A DNA stretch of 8,864 nt from an uncultured Clostridia bacterium (GTDB lineage Bacteria > Bacillota_A > Clostridia > Oscillospirales > Oscillospiraceae): the NCBI GenBank assembly GCA_946405325.1, contig CAMJGU010000028.1, positions 1 through 8,864 of the forward strand. Reading direction: 5' to 3'. This document shows positions 1 through 5,851 of the stretch, piece by piece. Under the pieces are notes generated by a model. It saw nothing but the letters and a program-made list of their open reading frames with translations, ran no database searches and had not been told where the DNA came from. Every line of letters begins with the position of its first letter. Positions within the stretch are counted from its first letter, which is position 1. Position numbers and translations under genes: made by a program.

Positions 1-2
1 GT

Positions 3-98
3 GAGGCTGCCGCCCCCGCTTATGAGCTGATCCGCAACGACGTCGGCGACGAGGCCATGAACATCCTCGAAGCTGCCATCGAGGCCGCCAACGGCTGA
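3..98 (+). CDS. C-terminal fragment of an unidentified protein
   Basis: Only the last 31 codons and a TGA stop are present; the gene enters from the left edge. This is the only + strand frame still open from the edge to position 98. The tail is acidic and alanine-rich, reads as one or two amphipathic helices (…AYELIRNDVGDEAMNILEAAIEAANG), and has no recognisable motif. A strong intrinsic terminator starts 15 bases after the stop, which supports this being the true end of a transcribed gene. The family cannot be named from so short a tail. Confidence 0.6.
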   Translation, partial: EAAAPAYELIRNDVGDEAMNILEAAIEAANG

Positions 99-112
99 TT
101 ATCGCACAACTG

Positions 113-143
113 AAAAATGCCGCCCAAACGGGCGGCATTTTTT
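113..143. terminator. Bidirectional Rho-independent terminator between convergent genes
   Basis: Perfect stem of GCCGCCC (119-125) and GGGCGGC (130-136) with a four-base AAAC loop, flanked by an A run (113-117) and a T run (138-143) that also pair with each other. It gives a GC-rich hairpin followed by a U tract in both directions. It lies between the + strand gene ending at 98 and the minus-strand hydrolase ending at 149, so it probably terminates both. Confidence 0.92.
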
Positions 144-148
144 GCGCA

Positions 149-1078
149 TTACAGGTCGACGCCCTGCCGCTCCGGCGGACAGGGAAGCTGACCGAGACGC
201 ACGCGGTCGAGAAAGTCCAGCACCTCGGCGCACATCGCGTCGGACTTGAACACGGGGTCGCTGTGTCCCGCGCCAGGGAGAAAGCGGGTCAGCAGCGTTT
301 CGCTGCCCACGACCTCGCGGTAGCGCCGCGCGAATTCGAGACTGGTGGTGTAGGGCACCACACGATCCCCGGTGCCGTGGAGCAGCATCATCGGCGGCGC
401 GTCGGGGCGCAGGTGGGTGATCGGGTCGGCGCGCCGGCACAGCTCCGGCGCATCCTCCGTCGCCACGCCGAGGAAGTACGCCTCCGCGCTGCGCAGACCG
501 GAATGGTAGTTCTCCGGCTCGAGGCCGATCGCGCGGAAGTCGTCCTCTGTCGCCTCAAGGCGGCAGCAGGGATACATCACGGCGATGGCGTTGACGGCGC
601 AGGACGGGTCGGCGTCCGATGGATCGTCAAAATAATCGTCGTCGGGGGCCAGCGCCGCCATGAGGGACAGATGCCCGCCGGAGGAGAAGCTCCAGTAGGC
701 GATGAAACTTGCGTCGAGCTCCAGCTCCGCCGCGTGACGGCGAAGATGGCGCAGCGCGCGCTTCGCCTCGCGGATCTGATGGGGAAATTTCTGGTATTTG
801 CTGCTGGTGCAGGCAAGACTGGCGAAGGCGTAGCCGCGATGGATGCTGCTGTGCAGCGCGCGGCCCAGATGGGGCGAGGTGGGATGCCCGTAAAACCAGC
901 CGCCGCCGGAGATGTTGACGATCAGCGGAAACGGCCCGTCGCCCCGATCGGGATAGTAGAGGTCATAGGGGCGCGCGCTGCCGTCGGGCGCGGTGTAGGT
1001 CAGACCGCGGCGCTGCCGGGGAATGTCGCTGACGTCCAGATACTCCACCGGACGATCTAAAGACAGGTAGTCATTCAT
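149..1078 (-). CDS. Alpha/beta hydrolase, BD-FAE-like (carotenoid/feruloyl-esterase-type) esterase
   Basis: Predicted 309-residue cytoplasmic serine hydrolase with no signal peptide. The fold's landmarks appear in order: oxyanion-hole segment NISGGGW (55-61), nucleophile elbow WSFSSGGHLSL (129-139, Ser132 the likely nucleophile), HGTGDRVVP (234-242, Asp238 the likely acid) and PGAGHS (268-273, His272 the likely base). Order and spacing match the BD-FAE/esterase-lipase group, whose members cleave esters such as feruloyl or acetyl esters; the substrate here is unknown. Two positions are atypical. The first Gly of the GxSxG elbow is Ser130, and the His usual before GGGW is Ser57. The start is set at ATG 1078 because a GAGGG Shine-Dalgarno lies about nine bases upstream and homology-like sequence begins there; upstream codons in the same frame are low-complexity and overlap the regulator. 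It overlaps the LysR gene by 8 bases (ATGAATGA), so the two are almost surely co-transcribed and may be translationally coupled. Confidence 0.88.
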   Translation of the reverse strand: MNDYLSLDRPVEYLDVSDIPRQRRGLTYTAPDGSARPYDLYYPDRGDGPFPLIVNISGGGWFYGHPTSPHLGRALHSSIHRGYAFASLACTSSKYQKFPHQIREAKRALRHLRRHAAELELDASFIAYWSFSSGGHLSLMAALAPDDDYFDDPSDADPSCAVNAIAVMYPCCRLEATEDDFRAIGLEPENYHSGLRSAEAYFLGVATEDAPELCRRADPITHLRPDAPPMMLLHGTGDRVVPYTTSLEFARRYREVVGSETLLTRFLPGAGHSDPVFKSDAMCAEVLDFLDRVRLGQLPCPPERQGVDL

Positions 1079-2024
1079 CGTAGAAGCCCTCGGACAGCTC
1101 CCGGGCGCTCTGCTCCTGAAACGCGGTGCGGAACATCTCCATGAAGTCCTTGGTGCAGGGCTGCAAGTATGCGCCCTTGCGGTAGGCGAGGCAGAACTGG
1201 TATGCCGTGCCCGGCGTGTCGATGGAGAGGTAGCGGATGTCCTTGGAGCCGCGGATGTAGGCGAGCTGGATCTCCGGCGTAAAGGCGCAGCCGAGATTGT
1301 TGGCAACCGCCTCCAGCGCGCTGTCCAGATTGCGGGAGGTCATGGAAACGTGGTAGGGCACCTTGTGGCCCTCCAGAATGCTGTCGGCAAACTGGCGGAT
1401 GCGGTGGTGGCGGCTGAGCATGATGAACGAGCTGTTTGCCAACTGCTGCGGCTTGACGGCGGGGTACTTGCAGCGGTCGACCTTCTTCGCTTTTTTCAGC
1501 AGCGGATCGTCCTTGTGCACCGCCAGCACATATTCCTCCTGCGCGATGGGGATGTACTCAAACTCGTCCTTGCGCTTGGTGACGTTCACGGCGATGCAGT
1601 CCAGCGTCAGCTCCTCCAGCATGCGCTCGAGGTCGTCACTGGCGCATTCGCTCAGCGTCAGATCGACGTTGGGATATTTCTGCTTGAACTGCGGGATGAC
1701 CGAGAAGATCGTGAACGGGCGGCGGATGCCGGTGATGCCGACGCGCAGACGGCCGAGGTCGGCCTTCGCGATGTCGCGCAGCGTCGCCATCATGCGCTTT
1801 TGCAGGGAGAAGATCTGCTCGATGTAATCGAGATAGCACTCTCCGGCATAGGTCAGTACCATGCGGCTGTTGATGCGCTGGAACAGCGCCGTCCCCAGCT
1901 CCGCCTCCTCCTTTTTGAGAAAGCGCGTCAGCGCCGGTTGGGATACGCCCAGCTGCATGGCGGCGCCGGAGAGCGTGCCCTCCTGCGCAATGGCGGCGAC
2001 ATATTCATATTCCCGGTTCAACAT
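1071..2024 (-). CDS. LysR-family transcriptional regulator
   Basis: A 317-residue protein of normal LysR length. Residues 1-65 form the winged helix-turn-helix, with the LysR signature: EGTLSGAAMQLGVSQPALTR (15-34) followed by a linker helix and LG(T)ALFQR (43-50). Residues about 92-300 look like the periplasmic-binding-protein-type effector domain (LRVGITG at 93-99, then a run of alternating strands and helices). It should bind DNA as a tetramer and respond to a small molecule, often an organic acid or aromatic in this family; the ligand cannot be read. ATG 2024 is preferred over an upstream in-frame ATG because CGGAGG lies seven bases before it and the HTH begins at once. It has its own consensus promoter (2071-2099), and its stop overlaps the start of the following hydrolase. 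Likely targets are that hydrolase and/or the divergent genes around 3061-3314 (inference). Confidence 0.93.
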   Translation of the reverse strand: MLNREYEYVAAIAQEGTLSGAAMQLGVSQPALTRFLKKEEAELGTALFQRINSRMVLTYAGECYLDYIEQIFSLQKRMMATLRDIAKADLGRLRVGITGIRRPFTIFSVIPQFKQKYPNVDLTLSECASDDLERMLEELTLDCIAVNVTKRKDEFEYIPIAQEEYVLAVHKDDPLLKKAKKVDRCKYPAVKPQQLANSSFIMLSRHHRIRQFADSILEGHKVPYHVSMTSRNLDSALEAVANNLGCAFTPEIQLAYIRGSKDIRYLSIDTPGTAYQFCLAYRKGAYLQPCTKDFMEMFRTAFQEQSARELSEGFYDE

Positions 2025-2036
2025 GGCAAGCCTCCG

Positions 2037-2069
2037 AAAAAAGGGATACGCAAGAACCTTGCGTATCCC
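2037..2069 (-). terminator. Perfect 12-bp palindrome plus T6: terminator of the upstream esterase gene and/or operator of lysR
   Basis: GGGATACGCAAG (2043-2054) and CTTGCGTATCCC (2058-2069) are perfect inverted repeats separated by three bases. On the minus strand the second arm is followed directly by six Ts (2042-2037), the form of an intrinsic terminator, about 45 bases after the stop of the esterase gene at 2113. The palindrome starts one base after the -10 box of the lysR promoter, so initiation near 2064-2066 would fall inside the first arm. It could therefore end read-through transcripts from upstream, act as an operator over the start site, or form a 5'-end hairpin on the lysR mRNA. 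No canonical centred T-N11-A LysR box is present in the palindrome. Confidence 0.75.
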
Positions 2070-2070
2070 C

Positions 2071-2099
2071 ATTATAATGACGAATCGATTTGCTGTCAA
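2071..2099 (-). promoter_or_regulatory. Consensus sigma-A promoter of the lysR-hydrolase unit
   Basis: On the minus strand TTGACA (2099-2094) and TATAAT (2076-2071) are both perfect consensus, separated by exactly 17 bases. The predicted start is near A2064, about 40 bases before the lysR ATG at 2024 and its CGGAGG site. Such a strong promoter for a regulator suggests repression, for instance at the palindrome that overlaps the start point. Confidence 0.9.
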
Positions 2100-2112
2100 A
2101 AGATTTCCGAAA

Positions 2113-3060
2113 TCAGAACTCCACGATCTCCATGCCAAACTCGCGGCGCAGCGACGCGCAGCAGCCCTTGTGCACCCAATGGGTCAGCGGATGGTCCACG
2201 ACGCAGAAGCCGTGGCCGACGCGGGGTGCGACCTGCAGCTCGCAGGGAACGCCGCTCTCCATCAGGCGCATGGCGTAGCGCAGACCGTCGTCGCGGAGCG
2301 TGTCGTACTCGCCGACGATGATATAGTGCGGCGGCAGCAGCTCCAGATCGGTGCAGTAGCTGGGGAACGCGTAATAGGACGGCACGGCGCCGTTCAAGTC
2401 GCCGAGATAGATCATCTCCGCCGAGTCGCGCTTGGCGTTGGTGTTGAGTGCGAACTGCGGGTACTGGCGCTTGGAGTAGGTATTCTCCAGCGACAGCGGC
2501 GGGCAGTTGAGAATGATCAGCGAGAGGTCGGGACCCTGATGGTCGCGGACGTAGAGCGCAAGACCCTCGCAGAGGTTCGCGCCGGCGCTGGTGCCGTGGA
2601 GCGCGATGCGCTTGGCGTCGCCGCCGAACTCGCCGGCGTGCTCCGCCACCCACATGAGCGCGGCGTAGCAGTCCATCAGCGGAGCGGGGAAGTGCACCTC
2701 GGCGTTGGACAGACGGTAGTCCACGCTGACGACGATCGCGGGGGTGCCGGTGGCAAGCGCGATGCAGCGGTAGTTGTCGATATCCAGGCTGCCGCCGACC
2801 CAGCCGCCGCCGTGAATGTCGATCACGATAGGCGCTTTCTCGGGCAGACCCGCGGGCGTGAAGATGCGCAGCTTCATATCCTGCCCGTCGCCGCCGGCGA
2901 TGGTGATATCCTCCATGCGCAAGCCCTCAGGCTTGGTGTAGCCGCTGATGTACTTGCGCTGTGCCTCGCGCGCGGCGGCCTTTTCCTCTTCGGTGCCCTC
3001 CGCGATGATCTGGTAAAGGTTCAGATTGTACTCGTAGCCGGGATAAGCTTTCGGTGCCAT
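2113..3060 (-). CDS. Alpha/beta hydrolase fold-3 esterase (hormone-sensitive-lipase type)
   Basis: A 315-residue cytoplasmic carboxylesterase/lipase of the bacterial HSL family (family IV). Complete signature: oxyanion-hole motif HGGGW (83-87), nucleophile elbow GTSAG (156-160, Ser158), acid loop EYDTLRDDG (251-259, Asp253) and VGHGF (281-285, His283). These positions match the layout of known HSL-type esterases of about 310 residues. The N-terminal ~75 residues form the helical cap typical of the family. Such enzymes hydrolyse short- to medium-chain acyl or aryl esters; the natural substrate is unknown. The start at 3060 is supported by AGGAGG seven bases upstream. It is transcribed divergently from the operon beginning at 3315, with a likely promoter at 3128-3156. 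A second hydrolase lies about 1 kb downstream on the same strand, but the palindrome at 2037-2069 and the strong promoter at 2071-2099 probably separate the two transcripts. Confidence 0.94.
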   Translation of the reverse strand: MAPKAYPGYEYNLNLYQIIAEGTEEEKAAAREAQRKYISGYTKPEGLRMEDITIAGGDGQDMKLRIFTPAGLPEKAPIVIDIHGGGWVGGSLDIDNYRCIALATGTPAIVVSVDYRLSNAEVHFPAPLMDCYAALMWVAEHAGEFGGDAKRIALHGTSAGANLCEGLALYVRDHQGPDLSLIILNCPPLSLENTYSKRQYPQFALNTNAKRDSAEMIYLGDLNGAVPSYYAFPSYCTDLELLPPHYIIVGEYDTLRDDGLRYAMRLMESGVPCELQVAPRVGHGFCVVDHPLTHWVHKGCCASLRREFGMEIVEF

Positions 3061-3093
3061 GTCGTCGCCTCCTATGATAACGTAAGATTATAG

Positions 3094-3115
3094 AAATCAT
3101 TCTAGAAAATGATTT
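3094..3115. repeat. Inverted repeat in the esterase 5' region (operator-like)
   Basis: AAATCATT (3094-3101) and AATGATTT (3108-3115) are perfect 8-base arms with a six-base centre (CTAGAA). The element lies between the likely promoter of the esterase gene and its start codon, where a repressor or a LysR-type protein could bind. It is AT-rich, so some symmetry is expected by chance. Confidence 0.5.
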
Positions 3116-3125
3116 TTGATTATAG
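3112..3125. repeat. 14-bp direct repeat, copy 1 (second copy at 3290-3303)
   Basis: ATTTTTGATTATAG occurs here and again, identical and in the same orientation, at 3290-3303. Copy 1 overlaps the end of the inverted repeat at 3094-3115 and sits just downstream of the esterase -10 box. Copy 2 overlaps the palindrome just before the + strand operon's ribosome binding site. One copy next to each divergent gene is consistent with a shared binding site (inference). Confidence 0.55.
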
Positions 3126-3127
3126 CC

Positions 3128-3156
3128 AGTATAACAGAAAGATCGCGGTTTGAAAA
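3128..3156 (-). promoter_or_regulatory. Likely promoter of the HSL-type esterase gene
   Basis: On the minus strand TTTTCA (3156-3151; four of six consensus bases) is followed after 17 bases by TATACT (3133-3128; five of six), giving a leader of about 60 bases before ATG 3060. TATAAT also occurs at 3124-3119 and 3092-3087 without a good -35 partner, so the exact start point is uncertain. Confidence 0.5.
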
Positions 3157-3224
3157 GAGAAATTTCGAAATATTTTCACAAAAAGCGAAAAATATTTTTA
3201 GGCATATGGCGAGGACAATAGAAA

Positions 3225-3253
3225 TTGACAAAGGCGCCGGGATACGGTACACT
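3225..3253 (+). promoter_or_regulatory. Likely promoter of the + strand operon
   Basis: TTGACA (3225-3230, perfect) is followed after exactly 17 bases by TACACT (3248-3253; four of six, with the key T, A and final T kept). The predicted start is near 3260, about 55 bases before ATG 3315. It is the only promoter found for the tightly spaced genes from 3315 to past the window end. Confidence 0.7.
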
Positions 3254-3274
3254 TATACATATATTTTATAATAT

Positions 3275-3300
3275 TAATCAAAAAGTATTATTTTTGATTA
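3275..3300. repeat. Perfect 10-bp inverted repeat in the operon leader, containing direct-repeat copy 2
   Basis: TAATCAAAAA (3275-3284) and TTTTTGATTA (3291-3300) are perfect inverted repeats with a six-base loop. The element falls inside the predicted 5' untranslated region and ends 14 bases before ATG 3315, so it could be a protein-binding site or an A-U hairpin affecting ribosome access. The right arm belongs to the second copy (3290-3303) of the 14-base repeat found at 3112-3125. Confidence 0.6.
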
Positions 3301-3314
3301 TAGGAAGTGAGCCA

Positions 3315-3815
3315 ATGGACAAGAGCTACAAGATTGGCGTGCGGTTTCGCAAAATGAAGTATTTCTCCGTGGCGATCAACTGCGCCATCGTCTTTGTATT
3401 CTACTTCATCTACCGCTATGTCTTCAGCGGCATTTTCCCCGGTTTCGTCGGCGCGCCGCTGGCGCTGGTGTTCCTGCTGCTGGGTGCGCTGATCGCCCGC
3501 GCGACGATGATGTACGCGGACCGGTACGCCGCGGGCTTTGAGTACCGCGTGACGGAAAAAGGACTGTATGAGCGCCGCGGCAAGCGGGAGCAGACCTATG
3601 CCTGGGCGGATTTCTCCGGCGCGAAGCTGGAGGAATACCAGTTCCGCGGCGTGTTCCCCGTGGAGTTTCAGGTGAATGGGAGACCGATGATGCTCAATCA
3701 GTCCGTGGACGGCCTCTGTGAGCTGACCGCGGAGATCTTCCGGCGCATCGCGCCCTACGCGCAGCTCGATCCGGAGCTTATCAAGCGCGCGGAGGATATG
3801 CGCGGCGTGTATTGA
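3315..3815 (+). CDS. Small membrane protein with two N-terminal helices and a possible PH-like domain
   Basis: A 166-residue protein of no recognised named family. Residues about 17-39 and 44-66 are two hydrophobic segments, joined by a short loop, giving a helical hairpin. Residues about 75-145 look like alternating strands followed by a helix (YRVTEKGLYERRGKREQTYAWADFS, then LNQS and a final helix), the pattern of small bacterial PH-like/YcxB-type domains in which a membrane hairpin precedes a cytosolic beta-barrel. That resemblance is by pattern only. ATG 3315 was chosen because AGGAAG lies just upstream and the in-frame sequence before it (from 3225) is AT-rich leader that contains the predicted promoter. 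It is the first gene of the operon; its stop is 11 bases before the next ATG, and its last codons overlap that gene's GAGGAGG site. Function unknown. Confidence 0.8.
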   Translation: MDKSYKIGVRFRKMKYFSVAINCAIVFVFYFIYRYVFSGIFPGFVGAPLALVFLLLGALIARATMMYADRYAAGFEYRVTEKGLYERRGKREQTYAWADFSGAKLEEYQFRGVFPVEFQVNGRPMMLNQSVDGLCELTAEIFRRIAPYAQLDPELIKRAEDMRGVY

Positions 3816-3826
3816 GGAGGTGCGGC

Positions 3827-4684
3827 ATGGAGATCACCTTGGGCGTGGACAATCACGCAACGGAGTGCGTTTCCTGGCAGGCGGGGGACGGCATTTACGC
3901 GATCCGGTGTCCCGGCTTTCTGCCGGGGCCGGGACGGCTGTCCGGCTGGGGCTATGTGCTGTCCTATCTGGTGCTGGGCGCGGACAGGGCGCTGCTCGTC
4001 GACACCGGCTTCGGACTCTCCGACCTCAAGGCATACGTCCGCACGCTGACCGACCTGCCGCTGATGGTGATGAACACCCACGTCCACCCAGATCACTCCG
4101 GCGGCAACGGACAGTTCGACGTGGTTTACGTGGGCGAACACGAGACACCGGAGACGGACGACGGCGTGCTGTTTTACAACATCCCGGGGCAGCGGGACGC
4201 CTGCGACGCGGTGAAGCGCGGCGGCAGCTACCGCTTTGTTCACCTGCGCGACGGCGAGGGCATCGACCTCGGCAATCGCACGCTGCGGGTGGTGGAGATC
4301 CCCGGACACACCAAGGGGAGCATCGCGCTCTTTGACGAGAATACGCATCTGCTGCTCTCCGGTGACGCGATCCTAAAGCGCGTTTTTTACGGCGCGGGCG
4401 TGCCGCTGAGCGTCTATCGCGCGGCGCTGAATAAGACGAAGCGGCTGCCCATCCGCGATATTCTGAGCGCGCATTGGCCGGAGCCGCTGGGCGCGGACTT
4501 CATCGACAAGATGCTGCGGCTGATCGACGCGTTCGACCCCGCAAAGGCGGAGCGCGCCGCGTGGGGCGAGCCGGGGATGGCGAGCCGTGATATGCGGATG
4601 TTCTGCTTTGGCCGGGACTTCGACGACCCGGACTTTGTCGCGCTGAGCTTTTTCATGGATCAAGTGGAACAAATCATGCAATAG
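3827..4684 (+). CDS. Metallo-beta-lactamase-fold metal-dependent hydrolase
   Basis: A 285-residue MBL-fold protein with all metal ligands visible: THVHPDHSGG (84-93; His85, His87, Asp89, His90), PGHTKGS (159-165; His161), SGD (178-180; Asp180) and SAHWPEP (214-220; His216). This is the standard binuclear zinc (or iron) site. The fold serves lactonases, glyoxalase II-type thioesterases and other hydrolases, so the reaction cannot be fixed; in this setting a lactone, ester or thioester substrate would fit (inference). No signal peptide is visible, so it probably acts in the cytoplasm. The start at ATG 3827 has GAGGAGG six bases upstream; an in-frame TTG at 3812 is less likely because it overlaps the preceding stop and lies before that site. 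The next gene begins 12 bases after the stop. Confidence 0.93.
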   Translation: MEITLGVDNHATECVSWQAGDGIYAIRCPGFLPGPGRLSGWGYVLSYLVLGADRALLVDTGFGLSDLKAYVRTLTDLPLMVMNTHVHPDHSGGNGQFDVVYVGEHETPETDDGVLFYNIPGQRDACDAVKRGGSYRFVHLRDGEGIDLGNRTLRVVEIPGHTKGSIALFDENTHLLLSGDAILKRVFYGAGVPLSVYRAALNKTKRLPIRDILSAHWPEPLGADFIDKMLRLIDAFDPAKAERAAWGEPGMASRDMRMFCFGRDFDDPDFVALSFFMDQVEQIMQ

Positions 4685-4696
4685 GAGGGAAATCAT

Positions 4697-5401
4697 ATGC
4701 CAACCGGAATTTTGACGGACGTATCCTCCGTCGTTGCGGGCGGTATCCTCGGCTGTCTTTTGGGGAGCCGACTGTCCGACCGCTGGAAGTCGCTGCTGAA
4801 CAACATGTTGGGCATGGCGGCGTTGGTGATGGGTATTGTGCTCATTCTGCGCGTGCATACCCTGTCCGCGGCGGTGCTGTCGATGATCGTCGGCGCGCTC
4901 GTCGGCGAGGCGCTGCAATTGGAGCAGAACGTCAACAAGCTCGTTACGAAGCTGACCGGCAAGCTCATGAGCGGCGTGAACGCGGACGAAACCTATCTCA
5001 TGCAGGTCACGACCGTGGTGGTGCTGTTCTGCTTCAGCGGCACGGGCTGGTACGGCTCTCTGTACGAGGGCATGACCGGCGACGGCAGCATCCTCGTCAC
5101 CAAGGCGATCCTCGACGGCATCACCGCCTGCATCTTCGGCGCGCTGCTGGGGAAGATCATCCCCGTCCTCGGCGTGACGCAATTCTGCGTGTTCCTGCTG
5201 CTGTTCTTTGCTTCGGGGCTGGTTTCGCCCTATATCACACCGGAGATGATCGCGGATTTCTCCGCCGTGGGCGGCATCGTGACGCTGACGGCGGGTCTGC
5301 GCCTCTCCCGCATCAAAACCGACATCAAGGTGCTGAACCTGCTGCCGAGTCTGCCGCTGGCATTCGTGATCTCGGCGCTGTGGACGGCGCTGGTGGGATA
5401 A
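4697..5401 (+). CDS. DUF554 family integral membrane protein
   Basis: A 234-residue, very hydrophobic protein with about seven or eight membrane segments (roughly 8-24, 37-52, 56-74, 102-118, 141-159, 161-177, 186-200 and 214-232). The N-terminus (GGILGCLLGSRLSDRWKSLL, 15-34), the following GMAALVMGI stretch and the GALVGEALQLEQ segment (66-77) match the DUF554 (YqgA/YdfK-like) pattern, and the length is normal for the family. The family has no firmly established function; a transport role is suspected from topology only. GGAGGG lies seven bases before ATG 4697. It sits 12 bases after the MBL hydrolase gene and 13 bases before the DUF3237 gene, so it is surely in the same operon. Confidence 0.88.
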   Translation: MPTGILTDVSSVVAGGILGCLLGSRLSDRWKSLLNNMLGMAALVMGIVLILRVHTLSAAVLSMIVGALVGEALQLEQNVNKLVTKLTGKLMSGVNADETYLMQVTTVVVLFCFSGTGWYGSLYEGMTGDGSILVTKAILDGITACIFGALLGKIIPVLGVTQFCVFLLLFFASGLVSPYITPEMIADFSAVGGIVTLTAGLRLSRIKTDIKVLNLLPSLPLAFVISALWTALVG

Positions 5402-5414
5402 AGGAGGGATCGTC

Positions 5415-5840
5415 ATGGCGGACAAACTCATCATGGAAGTCTATGTGGAGCTGGAGCCGGGCAAGGTCGTGGAGCTGACCGGACCGAACTGCAAGGTCAA
5501 AATGCTGCCCTTTGTCGGCACGGTCAAGGGCGAGATCTTCAACGGCGTCGTCGCGCCGGGCGGCGTGGACACGCAGGTGACCAACGCGGTCGGCGTGCGC
5601 AACATGTCGGCGCGCTATATGCTCGTCGGCAAGGACAGCGCGGGCAAGGACTGCCACATCTATGTGGACAACGAGGGCTGGTTCACCAACGGCGAGCAGC
5701 CAAAGCCCTTTCCCGCAGTGCCGACGTTCCTGACGGACAGCGAGGTACTGGCGCCGTACCTGCATCAGCACAAATTCCGCGCCGAGGGGCATCCCGGCGA
5801 AAAAGGCCCAACCATTCAATTCTACGAAATTATGGATTAA
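5415..5840 (+). CDS. DUF3237 family protein
   Basis: A 141-residue soluble protein resembling DUF3237 (UPF0311), recognised from its length, a central GGVDTQVTNAVGVRNMSARYMLVGKDS region (49-76), the strand HIYVDNEGWF (81-90) and the TFLTDSEVLAPYLHQHKF stretch (104-121), which parallels the family's 'Y-x-R-T-x-P-x-F/L-E' turn and C-terminal strand pairing. The family forms a small beta-barrel and has no established activity; members are often near oxidoreductases and aromatic- or steroid-degradation genes. GGAGG lies seven bases before ATG 5415. It starts 13 bases after DUF554 and ends 11 bases before the flavin oxidoreductase gene, so it may bind or isomerise the substrate or product of that enzyme (inference). 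The family call is by recollection of the pattern. Confidence 0.7.
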   Translation: MADKLIMEVYVELEPGKVVELTGPNCKVKMLPFVGTVKGEIFNGVVAPGGVDTQVTNAVGVRNMSARYMLVGKDSAGKDCHIYVDNEGWFTNGEQPKPFPAVPTFLTDSEVLAPYLHQHKFRAEGHPGEKGPTIQFYEIMD

Positions 5841-5851
5841 GGAGAGACACC

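Noticed and set aside
263..1060. + strand open frame (265 codons) opposite the BD-FAE-like hydrolase
   Set aside because: Antisense to a gene with a complete catalytic triad; composition is typical of a GC-rich shadow frame.
1079..1306. N-terminal extension of the BD-FAE-like hydrolase to an upstream ATG at 1306
   Set aside because: The 76 extra residues are Ser/Arg/Pro-rich, lie wholly inside lysR, and have no homology-like features; ATG 1078 has a ribosome binding site.
2037..2069. Riboswitch or T-box in the lysR leader
   Set aside because: The predicted leader is only about 40 bases and holds one simple hairpin, too short for a known riboswitch aptamer.
1861..3093. + strand open frame (410 codons) opposite lysR and the HSL-type esterase
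   Set aside because: It runs across the lysR promoter and palindrome and is antisense to two well-supported genes; no domain is visible.
3225..3314. N-terminal extension of the small membrane protein to an ATG-like start at 3225
   Set aside because: These bases include the predicted -35/-10 promoter and the leader palindrome, and a good ribosome binding site precedes ATG 3315.
3061..3314. Small RNA or tRNA in the AT-rich divergent spacer
   Set aside because: No cloverleaf, no terminator hairpin and no conserved RNA motif could be found; the content is explained by promoters and repeats.
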